Below are positions 45,145-54,233 of a stretch of 64,000 nt of DNA, one piece after another. The translations under genes and the position numbers were made by a program. Each line of letters begins with the position of its first letter. Position 1 is the first letter of the stretch. Source of the stretch: Bacillota bacterium (GTDB lineage Bacteria > Bacillota > Bacilli > Paenibacillales > NBRC-103111); assembly GCA_023388055.1 (NCBI GenBank), contig JAEWGW010000040.1, positions 62,001 to 126,000 on the forward strand, in the 5' to 3' direction. The notes beneath the pieces were generated by a model. That model saw only the letters and a list, made by a program, of their open reading frames with translations. It was not told the DNA's origin and made no database searches.

Positions 45145-45610
45145 GCGCACCCTCTTCATTTGCTCTCCTGGCCCCGTGCTCATCACGCCTACTAGTCCCG
45201 AGTCTCCTCCCCCGCTTGTCCTCCTGTCCACTGTCCTCTTGTTTCTCTTGTCCACTTGTTCTCTAGCCCACTTGACCACGTACTCATTTGTCCCTGTGCT
45301 CAGCTGCCTGCTTGTCCACTAGCCACCATACCCAAGCACAGCCTTGTGGACCCTCGTTCCGTTATTTTGCGAAAACCAGTGTTTTTTCCGATCTTACGGA
45401 CCGTAAAGATGCTAAATGGAGGTAAACGGCGGGATGAGGCATCTTTAGAGGCAAATAAGGTATCCTCTGTCCGCGAAATCCGGGAAACAGTTGAAAATAG
45501 GAAAATAGCGTAACCTGAGTCCGTCCGGGCAAGCACCCCTTTGATGGAGGACCCTGGAAAAGTAACATTACCCCCGACTTTTGCAACCAACCCACTAATA
45601 AACTCACCAT
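45145..45610. other. Non-coding gap between chromosomal genes and the tail locus
   Basis: The left half (to about 45335) is pyrimidine-rich with degenerate CTTGTCCACT-like repeats. The right half (about 45355-45525) is an imperfect inverted structure: GTTCCGTTATTTT against a CGCTATTTTCC-type segment. Neither holds a credible gene. No att core or tRNA was seen at this border. Confidence 0.5.
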
Positions 45611-46411
45611 TTATTCGGCTTGCAGCCCGGAAGCGGCTCTAAGCTCATTCGCTAGATGATGCTGCCAATCCCGCAGCCCCTTCCATGCCTCCGCATCCTT
45701 CGCGCGTCCCTCTTGCTCCGCTTTGACCCGCTCTGCTTCACATTCAGTCCAGTGTTTCTTCAGAAAGCTGTCGATAATATTGGCCGCTACCTCTTTGCTT
45801 AGCTGCGGCGCTGCCGGTTTAACCGCCATCCCTACTCGCCACCCTCCCGCATCTCCGTTGGACTCGCAGCGGTCAATGCCGATGCCGTTGACGGAGATGT
45901 CATTTTCATATTGGTAGATGCTGTTTTGCGTTAATACCTGCCCGCGGCTCCAGGCATAGGTTTGCATCAGCTTTTGGATGACCCCGCGTTGGTACATCGC
46001 CTTGCAAACCGCATAAGAGCCGTAAATGCCCAGCTCATACCCGTCGATCTCCGCATCAAATGCCCGCATATAGGCTTCAATCCGGTCATAGTCCGCTGCC
46101 TGCGCATCATAATCTACTGCTGCATAAATCGCGCTGCCCTCCGGCTGTCCAACTTGCTTGGCGTAGGTTAGCGCTTGTTTGCCGTCAGCTTGTCCCGCGG
46201 GAGCGCCTTCCCTGGGGCGGCTGGCGGTGCGCTCGTACAGGGAGACAATATATATGCCTGCCTCGGAAATATCCTTGGCCTCTACGGCCGAAAGCGCCTT
46301 CCAGCTGGTTGGATGATCCAGATACCTCCCCACAAAAACAAAACCCTGTGCGGCAAACGCCCGGGCTTTCTCGGCTGTTAACCGGGTGGCGGTATCGAAG
46401 CCTTTTGCCAT
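45611..46411 (-). CDS. DUF1906 glycoside-hydrolase-like endolysin
   Basis: About 266 residues. The DUF1906 (Rv2525c-like, GH25-related TIM barrel) domain begins KGFDTATRLTAEKARAF and includes FVGRYLDHPTSWK and AIYAAVDYDAQ. A helical C-terminal part from about 210 may bind the wall. It is the last gene of the tail operon after the holin genes, the usual place of a lysin. The chosen start at 46411 follows the holin stop by one base; the longer frame would overlap the holin gene. Confidence 0.85.
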   Translation of the reverse strand: MAKGFDTATRLTAEKARAFAAQGFVFVGRYLDHPTSWKALSAVEAKDISEAGIYIVSLYERTASRPREGAPAGQADGKQALTYAKQVGQPEGSAIYAAVDYDAQAADYDRIEAYMRAFDAEIDGYELGIYGSYAVCKAMYQRGVIQKLMQTYAWSRGQVLTQNSIYQYENDISVNGIGIDRCESNGDAGGWRVGMAVKPAAPQLSKEVAANIIDSFLKKHWTECEAERVKAEQEGRAKDAEAWKGLRDWQHHLANELRAASGLQAE

Positions 46412-46412
46412 C

Positions 46413-46775
46413 TTAAGCGGCCCCCCGGTTCTTCGCATCCAGCTCCTGCCAGGCTTTTTGCACGGCAGCCGTCACGTCCTCTGCAGACAGGCCAATCTTG
46501 TCCATACGCAGCCGGTCCAGCACGTAGCGCACCGCCTCGTTAAGCTTATGGTACCCGTCCTCCGTGTCATATTGATGCTCTGCCCAGGCGTAGGCCTCCC
46601 CCGCCAGCTTATGCAGCAGCTCCCGTTGGGCGGCGCTGGTTCGGGCGGAGAGCCAAGCCTCCACCTTGGAGCGGAGCCGGGCGATCAGAGCCAGGATGAG
46701 CATGGCGAGGAGGCCGATAATGGCGGTTGCGATGGTTTCCAGATAAGGCTGGGCAATTTCGATAATGGTGTTCAT
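46413..46775 (-). CDS. Phage holin, LLH family
   Basis: A 120-residue protein with one N-terminal helix (TIATAIIGLLAMLILALIA) and a long amphipathic C-terminal part (AQRELLHKLAGEAYAWAEHQ and GLSAEDVTAAVQKAWQEL). This matches the LLH (PF09682-type) holins. It would open the membrane to release tail particles, working with the adjacent lysin. Confidence 0.85.
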   Translation of the reverse strand: MNTIIEIAQPYLETIATAIIGLLAMLILALIARLRSKVEAWLSARTSAAQRELLHKLAGEAYAWAEHQYDTEDGYHKLNEAVRYVLDRLRMDKIGLSAEDVTAAVQKAWQELDAKNRGAA

Positions 46776-46809
46776 AATGATATATCCTCCTTGGAGGGAC
46801 GGCTTTTGG

Positions 46810-47118
46810 TTAGCCGCCCATCAATTTGATGAGTAGGGTAGCACTGGCAATGCCGGTGCCCACCATAGTGACCGTCAGCCCGATCAGCCAGCGCTGGGCG
46901 GCCTGCATATCATTCAGGCGGTGGTGGGCGGAGCGGGAGGCGTTGGAGTTGTCCGTCACCAGCTTCTCCAGCACCTCCAACCGCCGGGAATGATCCGTCA
47001 GCTCCCGCATCAGCGTCACCACCTCCCGCAGCTGCAGCCGAACCTCGGTCATCTCCTTGACCGTCTCCTTCAAATCTTCGCATGGCGCTGATGCCACGGG
47101 GCAGTCTTTCTGTGTCAT
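46810..47118 (-). CDS. XhlA-like hemolysin/holin accessory protein
   Basis: A 102-residue protein. A coiled coil (VRLQLREVVTLMRELTDHSR) is followed by a C-terminal helix (WLIGLTVTMVGTGIASATLL). This is the layout of PBSX XhlA, which acts with holin and amidase in lysis. Two XhlA/holin-type genes side by side fits PBSX-like lysis cassettes. Confidence 0.75.
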   Translation of the reverse strand: MTQKDCPVASAPCEDLKETVKEMTEVRLQLREVVTLMRELTDHSRRLEVLEKLVTDNSNASRSAHHRLNDMQAAQRWLIGLTVTMVGTGIASATLLIKLMGG

Positions 47119-47142
47119 TAGTACCCCCTCCCTTCGGGGAAA

Positions 47143-47175
47143 AAAATGGCCCCTGGGGATCCAGGGGCATAAAAA
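47143..47175. terminator. Hairpin between tail-fibre and lysis genes
   Basis: GCCCCTGG and CCAGGGGC form a perfect stem with a four-base loop, followed by ATTTTTTT on the minus strand and ATAAAAAA on the plus side. It may lower transcription into the lysis genes. Confidence 0.7.
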
Positions 47176-47196
47176 ATACGCCTATACGGCGCTGTA

Positions 47197-47336
47197 CTTA
47201 TTCTGCAAGCGGCTTGCCGTCAGTTCTCGGGTCCTGCACAGCGAGTTCCGTTTCAAGCGTTGGCGTTGAGACTGTGTGGACTTCAGCAAACGTTTTGAAT
47301 ACCTTTGACGATCAGTGTCACATATACCGTTACCAT
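47197..47336 (-). pseudogene. Frameshifted CD1375/XkdX-like small gene
   Basis: On the minus strand MVTVYVTLIVKGIQ begins a CD1375-type protein, but the frame stops at once. The rest continues in a second frame (TFAEVHTVSTPTLETELAVQ) and a third (DGKPLAE, stop). Two single-base changes explain this, the first within an A-run. An intact relative lies at 47385. Confidence 0.5.
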
Positions 47337-47384
47337 CGTTGCTTAGTCTCTACCCAGAAAAATAAAAGAAGCCTAGCCCCTATG

Positions 47385-47495
47385 TTACTCATGGTCGGCC
47401 TCCAGCAATGTGGACACTTCTTCCCGTTTCGATTCTGGGACTTCCTCCAATGTTTTTATGCCCTTACGGATCAGGGCAGCGTAGATTTGTGCCAT
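47385..47495 (-). CDS. CD1375 family small tail-locus protein, 36 residues
   Basis: A very short gene: AQIYAALIRKGIKTLEEVPE is the hallmark of the CD1375/XkdX-like family found next to tail-fibre genes in Firmicute prophages. AGGAGG lies 11 bases upstream, and the start follows the upstream stop by one base. Function unknown. Confidence 0.75.
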   Translation of the reverse strand: MAQIYAALIRKGIKTLEEVPESKREEVSTLLEADHE

Positions 47496-47496
47496 A

Positions 47497-48039
47497 TTAG
47501 CTCTCACCTCCTGTTTGGGCTTCCAGCGCTTCCACACGGGCTATAATCGCCGCTATCGTATCTTGCTGCTGAAGGATGGTTTCATAAGCTTCCGCCAACG
47601 CCAACATGGTATTGGTAGTTTCCTGCTCCCGTTGGCCGTCTGCTGCCTGCTGAATCTCAAAAGATTCCGTGACGGCGATCATGGTGTTAATGCTATTCGT
47701 TTCCAAAGACGTTAGTCGCTGTTGGGTGGTTGGTTGATAAATCGGCTCCTCCGGTTGCTCCTCTCCCAGTTCTGGCGGGAAGCTGAACAATAAGGCAGGC
47801 TCCGCGACTGTGACGTCTACCCGGACGCTGCTGCTCTTTTGAAAATCCTCCATGTATTGGCCGTACTCCAATTGCAGTAGGCCGACGGTTTCTGGCACAC
47901 GCTCCGCCAGTGCTTGGTAAGATGCAAAGTCTTGTTCCGGGGTTGTCTCTACGACATTACCAGAGCGTTCTCCAGTATCTTGGATGATGTTACCCGTTAT
48001 TTTTTCATAATAAATTTTCCGTCCTATTTGGATTTGCAC
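47497..48039 (-). CDS. Phage tail-associated protein with coiled coil
   Basis: A 180-residue protein downstream of the long tail fibre. The N-terminal QIQIGRKIYYEKITGNIIQD resembles short XkdW-like proteins. The C-terminal third is a coiled coil (ETILQQQDTIAAIIARVEAL). It may be a fibre chaperone or minor structural part. Not assigned to a firm family. Confidence 0.65.
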   Translation of the reverse strand: MQIQIGRKIYYEKITGNIIQDTGERSGNVVETTPEQDFASYQALAERVPETVGLLQLEYGQYMEDFQKSSSVRVDVTVAEPALLFSFPPELGEEQPEEPIYQPTTQQRLTSLETNSINTMIAVTESFEIQQAADGQREQETTNTMLALAEAYETILQQQDTIAAIIARVEALEAQTGGES

Positions 48040-48050
48040 AATATAACCCC

Positions 48051-49772
48051 CTATTCAAAAGCTATCCAATTGAAGGATGTTGCCCCATACGTTGTAGCAT
48101 ATCGCACAGTTACATAAAACGATGAGTTACTGATGGTAGCGTAATATCCAGTCTCATATACCGATACAGACACTGTATCACTGTCATAACGATAGCCAGC
48201 ACCATTTAATGGTGATGCAATTGTATTACCATAATGAACAAATCGATATCGTTGATTAATATTTGGAAAATAACACTCAAGTATGATAATTGACGGCCTA
48301 AATGAGAGGCCAAATACGGATGCCACATTGTTAGCATCAAAAGTACCGGTGCCACTTGCAAAACGCTTTCCTGTAGCAATCTGCCCAATCTTGCCTGCCA
48401 ATGCCGCGAATGTCTCCGATGGACTGGCGGATACACCCTTTGCCGTTATTGCATTGGCAACGGCCGTCTTTCCGTCATTGGCATATTGAAAAAGCGTGTT
48501 ATAGTCTTGCTGATGAAGAACTCTACTACCACGGATATAGATGTCTCCGTTAGCCTTCATTGAAAGCATCTGAGCCCAACCGTTGTCAGTGTTTTCCACT
48601 GTTAGCCAATTGGCCGATTCATTAACTGCACTGTTACCGACAGGCACTAAAAAGCGATTCCCGTTAGGATCAAGACGTGTCCAACCATTTATGTTGCCCT
48701 TAATGCCCGTTGATCCACTGGTATCTGCCGCTCCTGTGCGGAACTCCATAATTCCATTCATTGTTTCACTGCCGTCTTTCAAAAGCGGTATCTTTCCCCG
48801 GACCATATCCGCATCCAGTCCACTTCCTAATCCATCATTACCTGCATGCCACACAGTATTAGCATTAATAGTCATTTTCCCACCTGGAAGGATAGCAACT
48901 CGTTCAGTCGAAAGATTATCTTCACGAATACTAAGATAATTTCCATCAGCTACTGCATACCAGTTTTTTCCTGTATCGGTTTCATTCATTTGTATGATAG
49001 GAGCGGCATTGGAAATTCGGAAGTAAGCTCCTGTAAATGGTTCACTGCCGTCTTTAGGCAATGAAGCATTCGCTCGCGTCTGGGCTGCATTAGCAGCACT
49101 CTGGACTGTAGATACGCTATTGTCCACATACCCTTTGTTGGCGATATCAGCAGCTACAGACGGAGCCACAACCTGCGCCCGACCTGCTGAATCACGCGCC
49201 ATCAGGGTGCTGACGGTTGGGGCTGATGTGGCTCCATGTGCAGTGCTCCCCACTGCTGCATGGGTGTTCAAATTGCTCTGCACCGCATCCACTGTATCCT
49301 TCCGCGCAATATCCGCTGCCGCCGAAGGTGCTGCCACCTGAGCCCGACCAGAAGAGTCCCGCTTCATCAAGGTGCTGGCCGTACCGGCATTCGTTGCGGC
49401 GTCCAAAATGGACTTAATGGCCGCAATGGTCATCCCGGGCAAGGTCCGCCAGGTGGCCCCACCCGTAATCCCCTTGATCATGTTGGCCAGCCACCCGAAG
49501 AGGGTGGTGGGTGTACCGCTGTCGCCAGTAGGTGCTGTGGTATCGCTCACCGTGCGGCTGCCGATTACCGTATCCGTGGCCGCTCCTGCCGCCAAGCCGC
49601 CACTCCCGATCTTGGGGCCATCACCTGCAGCCCCCGTGTGGCCATGGCCGGAGGATGCTCCGAATTTTCCGTCCAAGACATCCGCGTTACCGTTAAGATC
49701 AGTTATGTCCACTACATCTGTGCTGTCCGGCTTTTTCAGGCCTAAGTTGCTTGTTGTCTGCACGTCCTTCAC
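48051..49772 (-). CDS. Long tail fibre protein
   Basis: A 573-residue receptor-binding candidate. The N-terminal VDITDLNGNADVLDGKFGAS is a base-plate attachment motif. A middle region holds repeated STLM(K/A)RDS(S/A)GRAQV and phage-tail-collar style units, and the C-terminal 100 residues are a beta-rich head (SFRPSIIILECYFPN). The 3-prime half of the gene is AT-rich compared with its neighbours, a sign of exchange. It overlaps the XkdU-like gene by four bases. Confidence 0.82.
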   Translation of the reverse strand: MKDVQTTSNLGLKKPDSTDVVDITDLNGNADVLDGKFGASSGHGHTGAAGDGPKIGSGGLAAGAATDTVIGSRTVSDTTAPTGDSGTPTTLFGWLANMIKGITGGATWRTLPGMTIAAIKSILDAATNAGTASTLMKRDSSGRAQVAAPSAAADIARKDTVDAVQSNLNTHAAVGSTAHGATSAPTVSTLMARDSAGRAQVVAPSVAADIANKGYVDNSVSTVQSAANAAQTRANASLPKDGSEPFTGAYFRISNAAPIIQMNETDTGKNWYAVADGNYLSIREDNLSTERVAILPGGKMTINANTVWHAGNDGLGSGLDADMVRGKIPLLKDGSETMNGIMEFRTGAADTSGSTGIKGNINGWTRLDPNGNRFLVPVGNSAVNESANWLTVENTDNGWAQMLSMKANGDIYIRGSRVLHQQDYNTLFQYANDGKTAVANAITAKGVSASPSETFAALAGKIGQIATGKRFASGTGTFDANNVASVFGLSFRPSIIILECYFPNINQRYRFVHYGNTIASPLNGAGYRYDSDTVSVSVYETGYYATISNSSFYVTVRYATTYGATSFNWIAFE

Positions 49773-50395
49773 TCTCCTCCATAAGTCTTCAGCTGATTCC
49801 AGGTCATGGATTTTGCCTTTTCCCAGGTCAGCCCGTAATTCTTCAAGGTTTCCCAGATGACGTAACGGTACTCAAAAGTGTACGACACATGAGCCGGCTT
49901 AATTTGGTTCAGCAGCTTCATAAACTCCGCCAGATTGGGCGGAATGCCCAAAAAGCCGATGAACCGGATGACAAATCGGTACTCAGCTGGGTACTCCAGC
50001 ACCTCCACTTCACCGCCGGAGAAGGCGGCCGCCGTATCCATCAGCATCTGCTTCGTGACCGTTCCCGTACCCCGGAGCTTGGCCAAAATCTGCTTACGCC
50101 GCCGTTCCGCTGGTTTGCTCGGGTCTACATTTAGAGCGAGCTCCTGCTCCCAACGACTAAGCCCCCATGTGGCGGAGCTGACAAAATACTGGTCCAATAC
50201 ATCACGAACGCTGTCACGCAGCGCCCCGATTTCTCCAGCTGCCGATTCCTGCAGCACCACCATGGTCCCGCCGGGCACCCGGTAATATTCCGGCAGATAC
50301 CGGAGCAGATCCGGAACATACGGCTCCGTTCCTCCCTGATCCTCAGCGTCCAGGCTATAACCCAATACCCCGTATTGCGAGCTGCCGTATGCCAT
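49769..50395 (-). CDS. xkdU: XkdU/YmfQ-like baseplate protein
   Basis: A 208-residue baseplate component of the YmfQ (DUF2313) family: YVPDLLRYLPEYYRV, WEQELALN and ERRRKQILAKLRGTGTVTK are typical. In PBSX the xkdU gene also directly follows the baseplate J gene. Here three genes lie between them. Confidence 0.85.
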   Translation of the reverse strand: MAYGSSQYGVLGYSLDAEDQGGTEPYVPDLLRYLPEYYRVPGGTMVVLQESAAGEIGALRDSVRDVLDQYFVSSATWGLSRWEQELALNVDPSKPAERRRKQILAKLRGTGTVTKQMLMDTAAAFSGGEVEVLEYPAEYRFVIRFIGFLGIPPNLAEFMKLLNQIKPAHVSYTFEYRYVIWETLKNYGLTWEKAKSMTWNQLKTYGGE

Positions 50396-51003
50396 TACGC
50401 ATCACCCCGCAGTTGAGCCCAGGTAAGCGGGCCTTTAGGCATTACGGTGGCGGTATCGGCTATTTGCCTCCAGGGCAGCCAAACATCCGAATTGAACAAG
50501 GCGTAACGATACCGGATCGGACTATCCTGGTTATACGGATACAAATATTGCACAGCCGCCATGTTCGAGTAGCCTTTCACTGTCATAACGGTGCAGTATT
50601 GAACCCCGTCAAAGCGATTAGTAGGACTGTTGCTGAAAAATACGGTCAACCCCCGGTCGTAGGTAGACGGCAATGCGTCCGCCTGCTTCCAGTTGTCGCT
50701 TTTTACACTCAACGTGTCGTGGGTATGCGTCGACGGCGCAAATGTCCCTGGCTTCCCCGTCACGCCCGCCCACGGGACGGCATCCGCCACCTCGGCCGCA
50801 TCTACCTTGCCGTTGTTGTTGGTGTCGTAGATGCCCTTCAGCATGTCCCCGGTGCTCTGGGCTGCGACCAAGAGCACATTCCCGGTGGCGGTGCCGATAT
50901 AGAGCTTGCTGGTATCCGTACAATACCCCAGCTCCCCTGCGGCCAACGTGCCGATGGAGGACTCCGCGCCGCGCCGCACTTGAATTAATACTTTTCGGGC
51001 CAT
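50395..51003 (-). CDS. Tail fibre with Mtd-N-type start
   Basis: About 202 residues, beginning ARKVLIQVRRGAESSIGTLA and GELGYCTDTSKLYIG, the fold found at the N-terminus of the Bordetella phage receptor-binding protein Mtd. A collar motif GKPGTFAPSTHTHD follows, and then a short beta-rich tip (VFFSNSPTNRFDG). AGGAGG lies seven bases before the ATG at 51003; the frame is open 12 codons further. Paralogous at the N-terminus to the gene at 51020. Confidence 0.78.
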   Translation of the reverse strand: MARKVLIQVRRGAESSIGTLAAGELGYCTDTSKLYIGTATGNVLLVAAQSTGDMLKGIYDTNNNGKVDAAEVADAVPWAGVTGKPGTFAPSTHTHDTLSVKSDNWKQADALPSTYDRGLTVFFSNSPTNRFDGVQYCTVMTVKGYSNMAAVQYLYPYNQDSPIRYRYALFNSDVWLPWRQIADTATVMPKGPLTWAQLRGDA

Positions 51004-51019
51004 GTTGCCGCCTCCTTCC

Positions 51020-52045
51020 TTAGAACGTCCCTCCATCAATGACGGCGACCATCAGCCGATTTCCGTTGGCTGTATCGTAGACGATGCTGTCCGCGTCAAT
51101 GCTTGCCTCAATGCCGGTGGTATTCACCAAAATTCCTCTGCCTGCCTTGGCGGAAACCGCAGTCGCCCCTACAGCAATACCGTTCCCCGCGCCAACTGTA
51201 AGCGTCACTGTATCCGCCTGGCCGCCGCCCGTCAGACCATTGCCTGCGGTGACAGTCTGAAGCGCACCGCCGCTACGGGCCCAGGTCGTACCATTCCAGG
51301 TATATTGTTTGGCCTCATCGTCTACGATGCAGGTCATCCCAACGGTAGGCACCACAAAAGCCCAAGCCGACCCGGACCACTCCGCAATCTGCCCGGCTTT
51401 GCCCGCCCATGCTCCCGTCGGGGACGCAGCAACAATGTACCGGTCTCCGGCTGCAGGGGACGCAGGGGGGGCCGCCAGGTTCTGATCCTTGACACTATCC
51501 TGGTACTCCTGTCCCGCCCGGGCCAGATCCAGTTCGTTCTTAATCTTCTGCGCACTCCACAAGTCCGTGTTGCCCATACCGGTATCATTAATGACGCGGT
51601 GCTTGGTGGCATCATCAATATGGGTTTTGATTTCCGCTGCCGTTTTGGTGTTAGTACCGTCCGACACCTTGCTGACATGCCCGCCAGTGAGATCCGCCTT
51701 CAGCACTTTCCCATAGGTGCTGCCGTCCGCCACATTGTCCAGAGTCCCGGTCAAGTCCCCCAGCCCGATGGCATTGATCCGCACCCACTGGGTTCCATCG
51801 TCCAGGTACAGATAGGCATTGTTCGTGCCGCCGCCGGTGACAAAATAATACCGTCCTGCCACAGCCGCGCTGGGCCGGGAGGCATAAGGCCCCATCATCA
51901 CCCGGCCAACAAACAGATTCGCCGTCCCGTCCCCGATATACACTTCCTTGGTATCCGTGCAAAAACCCATTTCCCCGGCCAAAAGAGCGCCCCTGGCTAC
52001 CAGCTCCGCCCTCGTGCCCCGCCGGACCTTAATCGTCTGCGCCAT
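51020..52045 (-). CDS. Tail fibre with Mtd-N start and DUF2793 domain
   Basis: A 341-residue fibre. The N-terminus (IKVRRGTRAELVARGALLAG, then FCTDTKEVYIGDG) is Mtd-N-like. A DUF2793-type module follows at about 195-255 (AGDRYIVAASPTGAWAG), then a beta-repeat tip (GNGLTGGGQADTVTLTVG). Two fibres sharing an N-terminal domain suggest alternative or mixed receptor binding. Confidence 0.8.
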   Translation of the reverse strand: MAQTIKVRRGTRAELVARGALLAGEMGFCTDTKEVYIGDGTANLFVGRVMMGPYASRPSAAVAGRYYFVTGGGTNNAYLYLDDGTQWVRINAIGLGDLTGTLDNVADGSTYGKVLKADLTGGHVSKVSDGTNTKTAAEIKTHIDDATKHRVINDTGMGNTDLWSAQKIKNELDLARAGQEYQDSVKDQNLAAPPASPAAGDRYIVAASPTGAWAGKAGQIAEWSGSAWAFVVPTVGMTCIVDDEAKQYTWNGTTWARSGGALQTVTAGNGLTGGGQADTVTLTVGAGNGIAVGATAVSAKAGRGILVNTTGIEASIDADSIVYDTANGNRLMVAVIDGGTF

Positions 52046-52048
52046 CCA

Positions 52049-52462
52049 TCATTCCCCCTCATTAAATAATCCGCCATCCACCAGCCCAACCGTTTTGTAC
52101 CGGTCCAGCTCCGCCTGAGTGGCCATCAAAGCCTCCTGCAGCACGTTCACATCATCGGCCTCCACCTGGTCCCCCGGTGTTTCGTAGCTTACATACACCG
52201 CCGCTGCCTCCGCAAAAATGCGAATACGTCTGCGCCAAGGTGTCTCCGCAGGCGTGGACAGGGTCCATGCGGTTATTTCCTGGCCAGTGAGCTTAGGGCC
52301 GGTGAATACCTTCACCGTACTGTTTATTGCATTGTCATGGGCCAACAAACCCTCATATGCGCCTTCCGTCAACTGAACCTGCTCGTCGATGACATACACG
52401 TTGCCGTCCTGCTTTTTGTTCAGCTTTTCCACAAATACGTCCTGCTGTTCGGGATATGCCAT
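52049..52462 (-). CDS. Tail-locus structural protein of unknown type
   Basis: A 137-residue protein (PEQQDVFVEKLNKKQDGNVY; LTGQEITAWTLSTPAETPWR). It begins two bases after the baseplate J gene and sits ahead of the fibres, so it may connect fibres to the baseplate. Similar proteins are common in Paenibacillus and Brevibacillus tail loci, sometimes mislabelled as phosphoglucomutase. No enzyme motif is visible. Confidence 0.6.
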   Translation of the reverse strand: MAYPEQQDVFVEKLNKKQDGNVYVIDEQVQLTEGAYEGLLAHDNAINSTVKVFTGPKLTGQEITAWTLSTPAETPWRRRIRIFAEAAAVYVSYETPGDQVEADDVNVLQEALMATQAELDRYKTVGLVDGGLFNEGE

Positions 52463-52463
52463 G

Positions 52464-53507
52464 TTACACCCCCAGCTCCACAGTGCTGGCTACAGGCACC
52501 TGGTTATCTGCCAGCACCACGTTGGCCATGCCGCCGTTAACGGTCAGCGCCGTATAATCCAGCACACCATCGGTGCCCAGGAGCAGCGTCCCGATCTTGG
52601 CAAAGCTGACATAGGTTGCAGCAAACGCCACACCCCGCAGATAGTCCGCCAGCGCAGCATGGAAGCTGTCCTGGATCGCCTGGAGCGTGTAGCCCATGGC
52701 TGGAACAATGGTGGCCTTTACCTGAATGCTCAAACCGGCTGCTGAAACCACCGTCACCGCCACACAAACCGGACGGACCGTTTCAATATATGCTGCTGCA
52801 GCTTCCACCAATGCGGGTGAAGCCGGCTCCCGGTCCGTATCCACAATGCTGACCTTCACCGTGCCGGGTCCATCCCACTGCTCCGTTACCTTGGCTGCGC
52901 CCACTCCCGTCACCGAGGTGGCCCATTGGATATAGTGGGAGGCATTGCCACTGGTGGCAGGCTGCCGGACCTTCTGCAGAATCCGCTCCCGCAGCTGCTC
53001 ATCCTTCTCCTGATCCTCCCCGGGCAACAGCACATCCGTCAATTCAGCGCTGGCCAGACCGGCCACGTAAGAAATAGGGAGCAGCTTGCCCAAAGCACGG
53101 TTTCCCGTTTCTCCTGCTGTCTCGCATTCCAGGACAAACTGCCCCGCCGCTAAACGCCGTACCGTCACAAAGGTCAGGGAATCGCAGGAATATCTGCTAC
53201 CCAACGGTACATCCAAGGCTTGGCCCGCCGTATTCCAAAAGACTCCCTTACGCAGCGCCTTGGAGGCTTGTTTTCTGTCCACACCCACTTCCGATCCGCG
53301 CCGGTCCAAAAACTCGCCGCTGGACGTATCCCCGAAGCCCAGCCGCAAGGCTGCATCCAGGGAAATGTAAGCCTGGGCCAGCTCAGCAGCCGCCGGAGCC
53401 AGGGCATCATGGATGATGCTGCCCTCCCGCTTATCCTCTGTATCCGGCACCTGCGCCAGCATCCGGGTTAGAATAGCCGAATAAGTCTGATGCTCATACA
53501 ATCGCAT
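52464..53507 (-). CDS. xkdT: Baseplate J/gp47-like protein XkdT
   Basis: A 347-residue baseplate wedge protein. The gp47 fold is marked by DKREGSIIHDALAPAAAELA, FLDRRGSEVGVDRKQASKA and GTVKVSIVDTDREP. It overlaps xkdS by 14 bases, as in PBSX. Confidence 0.92.
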   Translation of the reverse strand: MRLYEHQTYSAILTRMLAQVPDTEDKREGSIIHDALAPAAAELAQAYISLDAALRLGFGDTSSGEFLDRRGSEVGVDRKQASKALRKGVFWNTAGQALDVPLGSRYSCDSLTFVTVRRLAAGQFVLECETAGETGNRALGKLLPISYVAGLASAELTDVLLPGEDQEKDEQLRERILQKVRQPATSGNASHYIQWATSVTGVGAAKVTEQWDGPGTVKVSIVDTDREPASPALVEAAAAYIETVRPVCVAVTVVSAAGLSIQVKATIVPAMGYTLQAIQDSFHAALADYLRGVAFAATYVSFAKIGTLLLGTDGVLDYTALTVNGGMANVVLADNQVPVASTVELGV

Positions 53508-53898
53508 TCACCTCCTGGTCGAATGTTCCGGCGGAGCTTTCCACCGTGAACCGCACCGTCATGCTGTCTCCCGTTGGTTCAAATTGAAAATCCCGTACAT
53601 TCAGAATCCGCGCGTCCTGGAGCAGTGCTTCGGCAATCCTTCGGCGCAGCTCGGACTGGGCATAGGCAGGGCTTTGACCCATCAAGCTCCGCAGCTCCAC
53701 CCCGTAGTCGAAGCTGTAGGCCATATATGCGTACCGCTCCGTCTGCAGGATTTTGAAAACCGCCTGCTTCACCGCCTCCAGACCGTCGATCTTCCCGGCA
53801 ATACGCCCGGTTTCCACATCCAGCCTCCAGGTCAGGGAGGGGTGGACCGCGGTTCTGCCTGGCAAAGCAGGCGTTAACTGCCCTCCGGTTGGAATCAT
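53494..53898 (-). CDS. xkdS: XkdS-like baseplate protein (DUF2634)
   Basis: A 134-residue gp25-type wedge protein: TWRLDVETGRIAGKIDGLEA and YSFDYGVELRSLMGQ are diagnostic of DUF2634. It starts four bases into the xkdR end and overlaps xkdT, so it is translationally coupled. Confidence 0.9.
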   Translation of the reverse strand: MIPTGGQLTPALPGRTAVHPSLTWRLDVETGRIAGKIDGLEAVKQAVFKILQTERYAYMAYSFDYGVELRSLMGQSPAYAQSELRRRIAEALLQDARILNVRDFQFEPTGDSMTVRFTVESSAGTFDQEVNAIV

Positions 53899-54218
53899 AA
53901 CACCGCCACCTTATCCATAATGAGAAACTGCTGCCCGCCCTGCACCCGCAGGAGAATCACCTTATCCCCCGTTTGCAAACCCGGACGGATCACCACAGGG
54001 GTGGTCAGGCCCTGCCCGCCGGAACCATGGGTATGGCTCAGGTCCAGCTCCAGCCGGGTCAACGAATCGGGCACAATCAAAAAATCCGCATCCAGGATAA
54101 AACGCTGATCCACGTTTACCTGCAGCGGATTGCCGGATACCACCTCACCAAACAACACAGCCATGGGCTTGCCGGCTTCCATTCCGGTCAAGGCCGCCTG
54201 CCGTATGGCATTTAACAT
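53895..54218 (-). CDS. xkdR: XkdR-like protein (DUF2577)
   Basis: A 107-residue protein of the DUF2577 family (AVLFGEVVSGNPLQVNVDQR; LRVQGGQQFLIMDKV). It sits between xkdQ and xkdS as in PBSX, and is probably a baseplate hub or spike part. Confidence 0.88.
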   Translation of the reverse strand: MLNAIRQAALTGMEAGKPMAVLFGEVVSGNPLQVNVDQRFILDADFLIVPDSLTRLELDLSHTHGSGGQGLTTPVVIRPGLQTGDKVILLRVQGGQQFLIMDKVAVL

Positions 54219-54233
54219 TTTGTCCCACCTGCC

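Noticed and set aside
47497..52462. Diversity-generating retroelement suggested by Mtd-like fibres
   Set aside because: No reverse transcriptase, template repeat or variable repeat was found; only the N-terminal domain is Mtd-like.
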